Positions 51,769-60,978 are shown, counted from the first letter of the stretch. The stretch: DNA of 64,000 bases from Hoeflea prorocentri (GCF_027944115.1 NZ_JAPJZI010000001.1:496001-560000), one strand, 5' to 3'. Notes: a model not told the origin generated them from the letters alone. Made by a program: numbers and translations.

Positions 51769-51797
51769 GCGGGCAGCCGACAAAATGTGCTGCCCGC
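51769..51797 (+). terminator. Intercistronic stem-loop after binding-protein gene
   Basis: GCGGGCAGC and GCTGCCCGC form a perfect 9-bp stem with an 11-base loop between the binding-protein stop and the permease start. The third binding-protein gene in the window with such a hairpin. Confidence 0.7.
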
Positions 51798-51825
51798 CTT
51801 TGTGGAAAGTCTGGAGCTCAGCAAG

Positions 51826-52731
51826 ATGAATATTCAGCTGATTGCATTGGCTTTTTTTGACGGCGTTGCTTATGCGGCGCTCGTTTTCATGGTGGCGGTG
51901 GGCCTGACGCTCATATTCGGAGTGATGCGCATCCTGAATGTCGCGCATGGCTCCTTCTACGCCATAGGCGCATATTTTACCGTCTCCGTTGGTGGTGCGA
52001 TATTTGCCGCTGGATACTCTCACTGGCTGGCATTTCCGCTCATGATGGTAACCGCGGCTCTCGTCGGCGTGGTCATCGGCGGCCCGATTGAACGATTTCT
52101 GTTAAAGAGGATATACGCGAAGGAAGACGTCCTGCAGCTGCTGGTCACCTTTGCCGTCTTCATGATCTTTGAGGACGTTCAGCGTCTGATATGGGGCGCT
52201 CAGCCCTATTTTGACAGTTCGGCCCTGACGCTGATGGGCAACATCGAGGTGCTCGGAATATCCTATACCGCGTACCAGCTTTTGTTTCTGCCCATTGTGG
52301 CCGTCGCTGTGCTGATTGGCCTGAGGCTTTTTCTCAGGAAAACCCTCGCGGGAAAGCTGGTTCAAGCAGTGACAGAGGACCGCGAGATGGCGACAGCCAT
52401 CGGAATTGATGCCGACAAGGTCTTTCTGATTACCTTTGTCATCGGCGCCGCCCTTGCGGGTTTTGGCGGGGCGCTGGCATCGGCAACCACATCCGTTGTG
52501 CCCGGTATGGGCGCGGACATGATCGTTCTTTCATTCGCTGTCGCGGCCACGGCCGGTCTTGGTCAGGTGGAGGGAGCTGCGGTGGCCGCCCTTCTGATCG
52601 GTTTGGGCAGGAGCTTCGCGGTTTATCTGATGCCGGAACTCTCCGTTCTGGTTCCGTATCTCATCATGCTCGCTGTCCTTCTGCTGCGTCCGGAAGGCCT
52701 GTTTGGCAAGCAACAATTGCGAAAGATTTGA
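51826..52731 (+). CDS. Branched-chain-type ABC permease, LivH
   Basis: 301 residues from ATG 51826 (GGAG upstream; the upstream part of the frame overlaps the hairpin and is not coding). LivH pattern: FFDGVAYAALVFMVAVGLTLIFGVMRILNVAHGSFYAIGAY, and EDREMATAIGIDADKVFLITFVIGAALAGFGGALA. Eight or so helices, inner membrane. Followed by LivM after 7 bases. Confidence 0.9.
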   Translation: MNIQLIALAFFDGVAYAALVFMVAVGLTLIFGVMRILNVAHGSFYAIGAYFTVSVGGAIFAAGYSHWLAFPLMMVTAALVGVVIGGPIERFLLKRIYAKEDVLQLLVTFAVFMIFEDVQRLIWGAQPYFDSSALTLMGNIEVLGISYTAYQLLFLPIVAVAVLIGLRLFLRKTLAGKLVQAVTEDREMATAIGIDADKVFLITFVIGAALAGFGGALASATTSVVPGMGADMIVLSFAVAATAGLGQVEGAAVAALLIGLGRSFAVYLMPELSVLVPYLIMLAVLLLRPEGLFGKQQLRKI

Positions 52732-52738
52732 GGAAGAA

Positions 52739-53710
52739 GTGCTCAACTACCGCTTCGTAATCCCGCTGGGCCTGATTGCTCTGGTAGCAGTTCTTCCAGT
52801 CTTTGTGCCGTGGGCAAAGATCGTGCTGACACTTGCATTCGCCAAGGGATTGGCTGTGCTTGGTATCATCGTCCTTTTGAGGGCGGGACAGGTCTCATTT
52901 GGTCATGCCCTCTATTTCGGCGTGGCTGCCTATGCATCGGCATTCCTCGGAAGGCAATTCGCCGGCGGCGAGCTGATTTCCATGCTGCTCGTGGGCTTGC
53001 TGGTGTCAGGAGCACTCTCGATTGTCGTCGGTCTGTTTGTCGTACGATACAGGGGCATCTTCTTTGGAATGCTGAACCTGGCATTCTCGATGATCCTCTA
53101 TTCCGTTCTGGAGAAATTCTATCACCTTACCGGTGGGTCGGACGGTATGCAGGTCGCCCGGCCGACGGTTCTGGGTCTCAGTCTCGAAAGGGATAACTTC
53201 GAGGTTCTTCTGTTCTACGGTACGGTGCTTGCCGCGATTTCGGCAGGTTTCGCCGTTCACAAATTCCTTCGATCGCCAATCGGTCAAATCTACCAGGCGA
53301 TAGCAACCAACGAAACCCGACTTGAATATCTTGGTGTGTCAGCGCGAAACACCCTTCTGACCGGGTATGTCATCTCCGCTGTTCTTTGCGGTCTCGGCGG
53401 TTCAATCATGGCCGTCGCCCAAGGAATTGTTACCCCTGAATATACGTGGTGGATACGCTCCGGCGAGTTTGTTTTTATCGCCGTACTGGGCGGATCCGGG
53501 TCCGTTGGCGGCGCATTCATAGGCGCGATCACATACGAGCTGGTTCGCACTTATGCGGCGGCCTTTGCCGCAGATATCTGGCAAATGGTGCTTGGTTTCT
53601 TCCTCCTGGGCATCATTTTGTATGCGTCCCGCGGTCTCTACGGACTTTACGATGATCTGCTAAAGCCGCTTGATCTGAAGCTGGCCCGATCCAGGGGAGC
53701 CGGCAAATGA
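52739..53710 (+). CDS. Branched-chain-type ABC permease, LivM
   Basis: 323 residues from GTG 52739, behind GAGGAAGA. LivM hallmarks: GLAVLGIIVLLRAGQVSFGHALYFGVAAYASAFL, GGSDGMQV, IGQIYQAIATNETRLEYLGVSARNTLLTGYVISAVLCGLGGSI and the GGSGSVGGAFIGA turn. Ends in the ATGA overlap with LivG. Confidence 0.9.
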   Translation: MLNYRFVIPLGLIALVAVLPVFVPWAKIVLTLAFAKGLAVLGIIVLLRAGQVSFGHALYFGVAAYASAFLGRQFAGGELISMLLVGLLVSGALSIVVGLFVVRYRGIFFGMLNLAFSMILYSVLEKFYHLTGGSDGMQVARPTVLGLSLERDNFEVLLFYGTVLAAISAGFAVHKFLRSPIGQIYQAIATNETRLEYLGVSARNTLLTGYVISAVLCGLGGSIMAVAQGIVTPEYTWWIRSGEFVFIAVLGGSGSVGGAFIGAITYELVRTYAAAFAADIWQMVLGFFLLGIILYASRGLYGLYDDLLKPLDLKLARSRGAGK

Positions 53711-54459
53711 CCAGAAACACGGTTTTGGAAACCAGAGGCCTTGAAATCCGATTTGGCGGCGTGGTTGCCGCCGACAACGTCAATGTGCAGATTTTTGAAG
53801 GGCAAAATCTGGCAATTATCGGACCGAATGGGGCGGGCAAGACGACGTTTCTCAATATCTGCACGGGATATGTCAAACCCACTCATGGAACCGTCGAGTT
53901 TTTCGGCAAGGATATCACTCGAAAGTCACCGCGGCAGATCACACGTCTCGGTATTGCGAGGGCTTTTCAGATCCCTCAACTGTTCGCCGATCATACGGCT
54001 CTGGAGAACCTTCTCATTGCGGCGTCGGCGCGCACACGAAACTGGGCTCCCTTTCAGGATCTGGACGATATTCCGGAAAAGGATGAAATGAACGACCTTC
54101 TGAGACTGGTCGATTGTCAGGACGTCGCCAATCAGTTGGTTTCGGAGCTGCCGGAAGGCAAGAGAAAACTTGTCGACATTGCCATTGCACTGGCCCTGAA
54201 ACCAAAATTGCTGCTCCTCGATGAACCAACGTCAGGGGTTGCATCGGCGGAGAAGTTTCAAATTATGGATATCCTTCATCATGCACTTGCCGAGGCGCAG
54301 GTCACAAGCGTTTTCGTTGAGCACGATATGGCAGTTGTCGAAAAGTATGCAGACGAGGTTGCTGTATGGTCACTCGGAGCGGTGCAAATGCGTGGTACGC
54401 CTGAGGAAATATTATCCAACCCGGAAGTGCGCCGCGATGTCATTGGTGAAGTGTTGTAA
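53707..54459 (+). CDS. Branched-chain-type ABC ATPase, LivG
   Basis: 250 residues: Walker A GPNGAGKTT, signature LPEGKRKLVDIAIALA, Walker B LLLDEPTSGV and switch VEHDMAVVEKYADE. The signature reads PEGKRK in place of the usual SGGQQR-like form; LivG proteins vary here. Pairs with LivF, whose ATG overlaps this stop. Confidence 0.88.
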   Translation: MTRNTVLETRGLEIRFGGVVAADNVNVQIFEGQNLAIIGPNGAGKTTFLNICTGYVKPTHGTVEFFGKDITRKSPRQITRLGIARAFQIPQLFADHTALENLLIAASARTRNWAPFQDLDDIPEKDEMNDLLRLVDCQDVANQLVSELPEGKRKLVDIAIALALKPKLLLLDEPTSGVASAEKFQIMDILHHALAEAQVTSVFVEHDMAVVEKYADEVAVWSLGAVQMRGTPEEILSNPEVRRDVIGEVL

Positions 54460-55118
54460 TGCTGGAGTTTTCGTCCGTTAACGTCTCGGTCGGTGGCGTC
54501 AGAATACTGCGGGACCTTCACTTCGAGGTTGGTGAAGCACAAACGGTCGCTTTGATCGGTCACAATGGCGCCGGTAAAACCACGACTCTTCGCACTGTCA
54601 TGGGATTGATTGAGAAGACCGGCACGATTGAGTTTGATGGCGTCAGTTTGGACAGTGTTGCGCCGTCGGGCCGACCGGGATTGGGCATCGGCTACGCGCC
54701 GGAAGATCGCCGTTTGTTTTCATCCTTCACGGTTGAAGAGAACATTCTGCTTGCGGGAGAGGTCGCGGGCCTTGATGCAGGTGAAATGCAGCGGCGGAGA
54801 TCCCGCATTGACGAAATTCTGCCGGAACTACGGGAGCTTGGAAACCGGCCAGCCGGTGGTGTTTCCGGCGGCCAAGGCAAAATGGTTGCGCTGGGCCGTG
54901 CGTTGATGATCGGTACCAAGCTGATCATGCTTGATGAGCCGTTCCAAGGTTTGGCTCCGGCCCTCGCCGTTCGATATGCGGATGCTTTGCGACGCCTGAG
55001 AGATGCAGACAGGTCCGTCTCGATGATAATCACAGAGTCAAATCCTGCCCTCCTTGACGATTTTGCTGATCGCGTCTTGATGATGGAACGCGGAGAAATC
55101 ACGGAGAAAGCACGGTAG
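54459..55118 (+). CDS. Branched-chain-type ABC ATPase, LivF
   Basis: 219 residues, slightly shorter than typical LivF. Walker A GHNGAGKTT, signature VSGGQGKMVALGRALM, Walker B LIMLDEPFQGLAP, and ITESNPALLDDFADRVLMM in the switch region, where LivF proteins usually have an E-Q or H pair. Completes the five-gene importer. Stops 206 bases before the citrate-lyase alpha gene. Confidence 0.87.
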   Translation: MLEFSSVNVSVGGVRILRDLHFEVGEAQTVALIGHNGAGKTTTLRTVMGLIEKTGTIEFDGVSLDSVAPSGRPGLGIGYAPEDRRLFSSFTVEENILLAGEVAGLDAGEMQRRRSRIDEILPELRELGNRPAGGVSGGQGKMVALGRALMIGTKLIMLDEPFQGLAPALAVRYADALRRLRDADRSVSMIITESNPALLDDFADRVLMMERGEITEKAR

Positions 55119-55149
55119 CGGTTGATCCGGGTTTCCAGAAATCACAAGA

Positions 55150-55181
55150 GCCCTGCGCCGTTGCCGTCAGGCAACAGGGCC
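55150..55181 (+). promoter_or_regulatory. Stem-loop between LivF and CitF-like genes
   Basis: GCCCTG...GTTGCC gtca GGCAAC AGGGC: two stacked arms separated by a 4-base one-sided bulge. No T run. It may process or attenuate the message between transport and catabolic genes. Confidence 0.5.
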
Positions 55182-55199
55182 CGTCCATGGCCAATCCCG

Positions 55200-55328
55200 A
55201 TGATACACACCGACATTTCTGAGGCTGCCGCATCATTTGGGTTCAAACAGGAAAAACTTGAGGTTGAAACAGGTGCAATCGACGCTCATTTCAAAGGGCA
55301 CATGATTGGAGATGATACCGGCCGATGA
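55200..55328 (+). CDS. Small uncharacterised gene coupled to the CitF-like gene
   Basis: About 42 residues from ATG 55200 (the frame stays open back to TTG 55122). The stop overlaps the CitF-like start as ATGA, which argues for real translation, but the ribosome site is weak. The content MIHTDISEAAASFGF and KLEVETGAIDAHFKG is not recognised. A faint likeness to the C-terminal CitD pattern (KGALD-x-x-I-x-A) is too weak to call. Confidence 0.4.
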   Translation: MIHTDISEAAASFGFKQEKLEVETGAIDAHFKGHMIGDDTGR

Positions 55329-56857
55329 CAAAAGGCGTAAAACACAAAGACCGATTGGCATTGGGCGCGACAAATCAGGGTCCACTTGCCGGAATTACCG
55401 GCAACAGTGTTGTTCGAGCAGCTTTGCAAAAGACATCCGGGCCAAAGGAGCGCGCCGGTGAACTGCTTTTGTTGTCGAGTATCGATGAGGTCTTCGAAAG
55501 GTTTGACATCGACAGCGGTTCAACCCTGGCGTTTCATCACCATTTCCGCAATGGCGACCGCGTTTTGCAGGCTGTTGTCGATTGTGCAGCAAAACATGGT
55601 GTTGACGATCTCACCATTGCCGCAAGCTCCATTTTCCCTGTCCATGCCGGGCTCGTACCGCACATTGAAAGTGGCGTCATAACGAACATTGTGACCGACT
55701 ACATGACAGGTCCGGTTGCAGATGCTGTCACCGCCGGATTGCTGAGCGGAACCGTTGTTTTCCAAAGTCATGGGGGTCGAGCGAGAGCAATTTCGTCTGG
55801 AGAACTTCCAATCGATTTTGCATTTGTGGGAGCCTCTTGCGCTGATCGTTCAGGAGCGGCAACCGGCCGGCAAGGTCAGCTGGCTTGCGGACCACTCGGA
55901 TACTCAATGGTCGATGCGGCCCATGCCAGGGCAACCATAATCCTGGCGCATGAGATATCTGTCGAGGCGATCGGCAAAGTTGATATTCCAGCATCTCAGG
56001 TCGACGCCGTTGTGCCGTATCCCTATCCCGGCCTACCTGATGGCATTTCATTTGGATCAACAGTTCCCCTTCGCAGCCCCGAGGCCGATCTGATTGGCCG
56101 GCGCACTGTCGATGTCATTCGAGCGGCGGGCCTGTTTCGCGACGGATTCTCGTTTCAAACCGGCGCCGGTGGGTATCCACTTGCTACGGTGCCGCACATT
56201 GGCCGCCTGCTCGAAGAAGAGGACCTTGTAGGAGAATTTGTGTCCGGTGGCATAACTGGTGCGCATGTGGAAATCGCGCGACAGCGACATGTGAAGTACA
56301 TCAAGGATGTTCAGTGTTTTGATCAGGCCGCCGTGGCCTCTTCCACGACGGATGTTTTTCATCTGCCAATGTCTGCTGCCGAGTATGCCTCTCCAATTTA
56401 TCCGAACCCGATCGTGGATAATCTCTCGGTCATGGTTCTCGGTGCCTCGGAAGTGGATGCGAACTTCAACATCAACGTCATCACGGGTGGAAATGGCAGG
56501 ATCATAGGCGGTCCGGGTGGCCATCCTGATGCTGCGTCCGGAGCAAAACTGACGATCGTGACAACACGCCTGGCCGGAGGAGGCTATGCAAAACTGGTCG
56601 AAGAGGTGGGCTGTATTGCGACACCGGGAGATGACGTGGATGTCGTGATAACAGATGTCGGAATTGCCGTGAATCCTAAGAAACCGCAGCTGGTTGAAGA
56701 TCTTGAAAACTCCGGCACTCGAACAACCCCAATCGCAGAACTGATTGATCAGGCAAAGGGTCAGGCGTCGCGGACCCGAAAGCAAAATGCCGGAGAGGTT
56801 TGCAGCCTGGTGGAGGATCGGAACGGCCATTTACTGGACGTCATATTGGGAGACTGA
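55325..56857 (+). CDS. Citrate-lyase alpha subunit (CoA/ACP-transferase) homologue, CitF-like
   Basis: 510 residues, full CitF length. Matching blocks: LAFHHHFRNGDRVLQAVVD, HSGL-type AGLVPHIESGVITNIVTDY, QSHGGRARAISSGELPIDFA, GPLGYSMVDAAHARA, RRTVDVIRAAGLFRDGFSFQTGAGG, GGITGAHVEIARQ, VDANFNINVITGG, ITDVGIAVNPKKPQL. Established role: exchanges the acyl group of the acyl carrier subunit for citrate. Here the gamma carrier CitD and CitX/CitG are not visible, so it may act as a free CoA-transferase on a citrate-like acid such as citramalate. Confidence 0.88.
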   Translation: MTKGVKHKDRLALGATNQGPLAGITGNSVVRAALQKTSGPKERAGELLLLSSIDEVFERFDIDSGSTLAFHHHFRNGDRVLQAVVDCAAKHGVDDLTIAASSIFPVHAGLVPHIESGVITNIVTDYMTGPVADAVTAGLLSGTVVFQSHGGRARAISSGELPIDFAFVGASCADRSGAATGRQGQLACGPLGYSMVDAAHARATIILAHEISVEAIGKVDIPASQVDAVVPYPYPGLPDGISFGSTVPLRSPEADLIGRRTVDVIRAAGLFRDGFSFQTGAGGYPLATVPHIGRLLEEEDLVGEFVSGGITGAHVEIARQRHVKYIKDVQCFDQAAVASSTTDVFHLPMSAAEYASPIYPNPIVDNLSVMVLGASEVDANFNINVITGGNGRIIGGPGGHPDAASGAKLTIVTTRLAGGGYAKLVEEVGCIATPGDDVDVVITDVGIAVNPKKPQLVEDLENSGTRTTPIAELIDQAKGQASRTRKQNAGEVCSLVEDRNGHLLDVILGD

Positions 56858-56867
56858 GGCATTGAGT

Positions 56868-57698
56868 TTGAAATCGATATTGTTTGTTCCTGCGCTTCGG
56901 ATTGATTTGCTCGAAAAGGCTGTGAAGGGAGCCGCCACGGCGATTTGCATCGATCTGGAGGACTCCATTGCTCCGGAATTGAAATCAGAGGCGCGGGCCA
57001 GACTCGGCGATTGCATTTCCCTGTTGGGGTCGGCTTCCAAAACGGCGCTTCTGCGCGTGAACAGTGAGCCGGAACTCCTGTCAGCCGACTTGAAGCATCT
57101 TTCCCCTGAATTCGACTATGTTGTCCTTCCCAAGGTCGTCAGTTCCGGACAAGTGGACGGTGTCGGTTCGGAGCTTGATCGACTGTTTGGGGGCGGGGGA
57201 CCGGGGATCGTCGGTCTTGTTGAATCCGGGGCGGATCTCGACCGGCTTCGTCAGGATACCGAACCTCTTCATGCGCGTGTCGCGGGAATGGCCCTGGGAA
57301 CCGAGGATCTTTCAGCTGACTTTTCGACCAATGCGGATGCCGAAATCATCCGGCACTGTTATTTTGAGCTTGGCATTTTGTGCCGACGTTGGAATGTCTC
57401 CCTGCTCGGATATCCCGGTTCCATTGCCGAATACAAAGATCTGGAGCGGTTCCGCCTGGGGGTGTGGCGAGGCGTCGAAGCTGGTGCAAGCGGAGGGTTT
57501 TGCATACACCCGTCCCAAGTCGACGTCCTCAACTCTGCCTTTAGCCCCTCGGACGAAGCGGTAGCGAATGCCCAACGCATTGTCGATGCGTTTGAAGCCG
57601 CGATTGCAAAGGGTGAAGGCGTTTGTTCCCTTAACGGGAAGATGATTGACCGACCGATCTATCTGAATGCGAAAGCCGTTCTGTCCCGCGCGATGTGA
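56868..57698 (+). CDS. Citrate-lyase beta / citramalyl-CoA-lyase-type protein, CitE-like
   Basis: 276 residues from TTG 56868, eight bases after GAGG; the longer frame overlaps the CitF-like gene. HpcH/HpaI aldolase fold: SILFVPALRIDLLEKAVKGAATAICIDLEDSIAPELK, VLLR-type ALLRVNS, VVLPKV, VGLVESGADL, MALGTEDLSADF and GGFCIHPSQVDVLNSAF. It should cleave an acyl-CoA (or acyl carrier) citrate-type thioester to an acetyl/acyl thioester and an oxo acid with Mg2+. Also consistent with citramalyl-CoA lyase. Convergent with the cytochrome gene. Confidence 0.88.
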   Translation: MKSILFVPALRIDLLEKAVKGAATAICIDLEDSIAPELKSEARARLGDCISLLGSASKTALLRVNSEPELLSADLKHLSPEFDYVVLPKVVSSGQVDGVGSELDRLFGGGGPGIVGLVESGADLDRLRQDTEPLHARVAGMALGTEDLSADFSTNADAEIIRHCYFELGILCRRWNVSLLGYPGSIAEYKDLERFRLGVWRGVEAGASGGFCIHPSQVDVLNSAFSPSDEAVANAQRIVDAFEAAIAKGEGVCSLNGKMIDRPIYLNAKAVLSRAM

Positions 57699-57798
57699 GG
57701 AACTCCCTCAAACGGACGCGTATCTTATTTGCTCACACGACGAAGGGACCGAACGATCCGATGGCCCGCAGTCACGTTTCAAGGAGCACCAACCCCTC

Positions 57799-58215
57799 TT
57801 AGTTCCCTGACAAGGAGGTTAGATAAGCTGCTATATCGATCCCACCTTCCGCCAGCGCATAGGGCATCTTGGAGCGGATATCCAAGCCGGTTGCTTCCTC
57901 CAGAAAGACATTCGGGTTCGCTACGAAATCTGCAAAGTTCTGTGGTGTCCAAACCAGACCAGCCTCGCGCGCTTCAATAAGCCCGGGACTATATTTGTAT
58001 TTTTCGAGACCGGCAGCAGGCCGCCCGATCACACCGTATAGATTTGGCCCGGCACTGCCACCGCGCACAAGGCGCTCTGTGCCAATTCGCACCTCATGGC
58101 AGGCTTTACAGTTGCGATATAGTTTCTCGCCGTTTTGTACATCGCCTTCAGCCATCGCCAGGGTGGTGGAAGCGACTAACATCGCTGTGCTTAGAAGCCT
58201 ATGAGAAATAGTCAT
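57799..58215 (-). CDS. Periplasmic cytochrome c, class I
   Basis: 138 residues from ATG 58215 (a GTG 12 bases earlier is possible). Signal peptide about 1-23 (ending LAMAE), haem motif CKACH in LYRNCKACHEVRIG, and axial Met in SKMPYALAEGG with the C-terminal helix IDIAAYLTSLSG. Single haem. It lies directly downstream of the GMC dehydrogenase on the same strand with a hairpin between, so it is the likely electron acceptor of that enzyme, passing electrons to the respiratory chain. Confidence 0.9.
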   Translation of the reverse strand: MTISHRLLSTAMLVASTTLAMAEGDVQNGEKLYRNCKACHEVRIGTERLVRGGSAGPNLYGVIGRPAAGLEKYKYSPGLIEAREAGLVWTPQNFADFVANPNVFLEEATGLDIRSKMPYALAEGGIDIAAYLTSLSGN

Positions 58216-58246
58216 GAAACAAGCCACCGTAAAAAAGCTTCAAGGG

Positions 58247-58279
58247 CGCAGCGCCCATCGGGAGGTAATGGGCGCTGCG
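58247..58279 (-). terminator. Intercistronic hairpin between GMC gene and cytochrome c gene
   Basis: CGCAGCGCCCA and TGGGCGCTGCG form a perfect 11-bp stem with an 11-base loop; on the minus strand six T follow about ten bases later. It may partly terminate after the GMC gene and lower cytochrome expression. Confidence 0.65.
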
Positions 58280-58327
58280 TGGAGCAATGCCGATATACGG
58301 CACATGCCCTGGGGAATAACCGAAGCC

Positions 58328-60043
58328 CTAGGCGGACTGTGCGATCATGTCACCAGCTTTCCATCCAATGACCATGGAAGGTGCGTTTGTGTTGGAGGTC
58401 GTGATTGACGGCATCACGGATGCATCGGCGACACGAAGTCCTTCAATACCGTAGACTTTGAGTTCCGGATCGACGACGGCAGCATCTCCCACACCCATCT
58501 GACAGGTTGATGTGGGATGGAAGTAGGTGTTGAGCGATTTGCCCAGGAATTCCCTCCATTCCGCATCCGTCAGATCTCCATCCTTCTGCGGAAGTGACTC
58601 GCGTTTGCGGAACGGATCATAGGCCTTGTCCGCTCCGATCTCCCGGCAAATCTCCGTTGCCCGGCGATACGCAACCCAGTCCTGCTCTTCCTTGAGGTAG
58701 TTTGCCTCAATGAGCGGTGCGTCCGACGCAAGGTTGGATTGCAGTTTGACAAATCCGCGCGAATGCGGACGGGCAACACCGGACAAGATGCAGTAACCAT
58801 CCGTGTAATCGAGCTTGTGTCCGGTTGAAGCGAACGGAACCGAGACATAGAGCATGATCATATCCGGAGCCGTTAACCTGCTGTCGGAACGCTCCCACAT
58901 ATAGACTTCCGAATGGTTGTAGTGGGAAACCGGTACCGGGCCGCTTGCCTCGTAGTTCACCCCGGCACCAAGAACGTGGTCCTGAAGGCCTTGTCCGACC
59001 GGAAGATCCACGACTGCATCAATGCCGACCGCCTTGAGGTCTTCGGCGATGCCGATACCCGACAGCATGAGCAGTTTGGGGGAATCGATTGCACCTGCAG
59101 ACAGGACAACTTCCTTGGCGGCATTTACAGATACAGGCTCGTCATTGTGAAGATAGGTGACGCCTGTACACTTCGTGCCATCCAGGTTGAGTTTTTGAAC
59201 CGGCGCATCGGTCAGAACCGTAACATTTTTCATGTCCATGACCGGCCGCAGGAACGCGGTGGCGGAAGACTGACGTCTTTGATCCTTGATATTGAAATCC
59301 ACCCAGGCCTGGCCCGACATGCGTTCCGAGTTGAGGCTCGGCGTTTCCTTGTAGCCAAGGCTGGAGCAGGCATCCATAAAGGCTTTGGCGCCTTCGTGCT
59401 TATGTTCGTCTTGCGGCTGGGAAATGAAGATCGGTCCGCTGGTGCCTCGGTTGTCGCCGCCGGGTTCGTAGGTTTCCATCGCCATGAAATGCGGAAGCAT
59501 CTCTTCAAACGACCAACCGGCGTTGCCGTCATAGGCCCAGCTGTCCCAGTCGCTGCGATGACCGCGAGCAAATATCATTGCGTTGAGCGCAGACGTGCCG
59601 CCAAGAACGTTGCCGCGCGGCCAGAGATGAGTCCGTCCGTCAGCAAAGTTCTGGGGGGTCGTCTCAAACCACTTTGTGGCGTCCGTGCCCAGTGAGGCGG
59701 CCCACAACCGGGAATCGTGAACTTCCTCCAGATCGTCATTGCGACCGGCTTCAAGGACCAGGATGCTGGCACCCGTTTTGGCCAGTTGGTGAACCACTGC
59801 CGCACCGGCCGAACCGGTACCGATTACAATATAGTCGAATTCTCCAGCTGGTTTGTCTGTGCTGGTGGTTGATTGAGCCAGGGCCTTGCCGGACCAAGAT
59901 GTGGCCAATGCACCGGCCATGCCGGCAGTCACGCCCAGCGCCATTACTTTTTTGATGAATGAGCGCCGGCTCATCGCTCCCGAGTTGAATTCCAGGACGG
60001 CTTCTTCCAAAGCGCCAGGTTTATTTGAAGAAAAATAGGACAT
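58328..60043 (-). CDS. Tat-exported GMC family alcohol dehydrogenase/oxidoreductase
   Basis: 571 residues. A 24-residue lead, twin-arginine motif SRRSFIKKVM, hydrophobic stretch and cleavage near KALAQS, so the enzyme is periplasmic. FAD site IVIGTGSAGAAVVHQLAKTG, GMC signatures NVLGGTSALNAMIFARGH and AGAIDSPKLLMLSGIG, and the C-terminal pair of active sites YFHPTSTCQMG and NTNAPSMVIGWKAGDM. Likely oxidises an alcohol with cytochrome c as acceptor, analogous to periplasmic choline- or polyol-dehydrogenase relatives. Ribosome site GGGAGGAG. Substrate unknown. Confidence 0.9.
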   Translation of the reverse strand: MSYFSSNKPGALEEAVLEFNSGAMSRRSFIKKVMALGVTAGMAGALATSWSGKALAQSTTSTDKPAGEFDYIVIGTGSAGAAVVHQLAKTGASILVLEAGRNDDLEEVHDSRLWAASLGTDATKWFETTPQNFADGRTHLWPRGNVLGGTSALNAMIFARGHRSDWDSWAYDGNAGWSFEEMLPHFMAMETYEPGGDNRGTSGPIFISQPQDEHKHEGAKAFMDACSSLGYKETPSLNSERMSGQAWVDFNIKDQRRQSSATAFLRPVMDMKNVTVLTDAPVQKLNLDGTKCTGVTYLHNDEPVSVNAAKEVVLSAGAIDSPKLLMLSGIGIAEDLKAVGIDAVVDLPVGQGLQDHVLGAGVNYEASGPVPVSHYNHSEVYMWERSDSRLTAPDMIMLYVSVPFASTGHKLDYTDGYCILSGVARPHSRGFVKLQSNLASDAPLIEANYLKEEQDWVAYRRATEICREIGADKAYDPFRKRESLPQKDGDLTDAEWREFLGKSLNTYFHPTSTCQMGVGDAAVVDPELKVYGIEGLRVADASVMPSITTSNTNAPSMVIGWKAGDMIAQSA

Positions 60044-60210
60044 ATGCTCCTCCCATGGAGCCGGAGGGTGGCCTCAGGCTCTGTTGCTGCGGACTCTCGT
60101 CCAGTTGTGGACCGAAGTCCGTTCACGAGTGGCACGTCGGGGTTAGTTGGACCTGAGCCCGGCGTGTCATGTTTTGCTCAAATCATCCGAGCAAAATTGG
60201 ATCGTCCATG

Positions 60211-60960
60211 TCAGATCGTTCTGCCACCATCGACCTCCAGGATTACGCCGGTGATGAAATTCGCTTCGTCCGATGCCAGGTATAGAGCAGCGTTTGCCAT
60301 GTCTTCCGGCTCGCACAGTCGGCCAAGCGGAATCGTCGATAGGAATTTCTCCCGGTTTTCCGGTGTGTCGGGCATGCCCATAAATGTTTCCAATAGAGCC
60401 GTTGCGCCCATGACCGGCGCGAGACAACAGACACGTATTTTGTCGGGAGCAAGTTCGACCGCCAGACCCTTGGTGAGGAGATTAACGGCGCCCTTTGAGC
60501 TGTTGTACCAGGTCAATCCGGGTCGCGGACGTATGCCGGCGGTTGAGCCGACATTGATCATGACACCGCCGCCTGCATCTCGAAAATGCGGTACGATTGC
60601 CTTGGTCATGTGAAAAATGCTGTCCACATTGACTTCGTAGACGCGTTTGAACGTTTCGAAATCAACATCCAGCAAGGGTTGATTTCGATGGCTCCAACCA
60701 GCGTTGTTGATGACGATATCGATCTGCCCAAAAGCCTTGATCGTTGTCTCTACGCTCTCAGCGACATCTTCTGCTTTCGAAACATCACAGCGGATTGGAC
60801 AGGCGTGGTTGCCGATTTCCCCTGCCACGTCTCTGGCACCGGCTTCGTTAAGGTCAACGACGGCAACCTTTGCGCCTTCCCTGGCGAACCGTCGCGCGAT
60901 TTCCCGACCAAAGCCGGACGCCGCTCCGGTAACAAGTGCCGTTTTTCCTTCAAGTCTCAT
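60211..60960 (-). CDS. Short-chain dehydrogenase/reductase
   Basis: 249 residues from ATG 60960 (GGAG upstream; 18 more bases are open). Classic SDR: TGAASGFG cofactor loop, NNAG, catalytic Ser in INVGSTAG, and YNSSK (Tyr/Lys), ending VDGG. Asp at the end of the second strand (VVDLNE) predicts NAD preference. Oxidises or reduces an alcohol or ketone in the cytosol, probably a later step of the pathway that starts with the GMC enzyme. The aldehyde dehydrogenase lies 18 bases upstream on the same strand. Confidence 0.9.
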   Translation of the reverse strand: MRLEGKTALVTGAASGFGREIARRFAREGAKVAVVDLNEAGARDVAGEIGNHACPIRCDVSKAEDVAESVETTIKAFGQIDIVINNAGWSHRNQPLLDVDFETFKRVYEVNVDSIFHMTKAIVPHFRDAGGGVMINVGSTAGIRPRPGLTWYNSSKGAVNLLTKGLAVELAPDKIRVCCLAPVMGATALLETFMGMPDTPENREKFLSTIPLGRLCEPEDMANAALYLASDEANFITGVILEVDGGRTI

Positions 60961-60978
60961 AGTTTCTCCGATCGCCAC

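Noticed and set aside
55122-55328. CitD (acyl carrier) gene in front of the CitF-like gene
   Set aside because: Less than half the length, no prosthetic-group serine context, and only a very weak C-terminal likeness.
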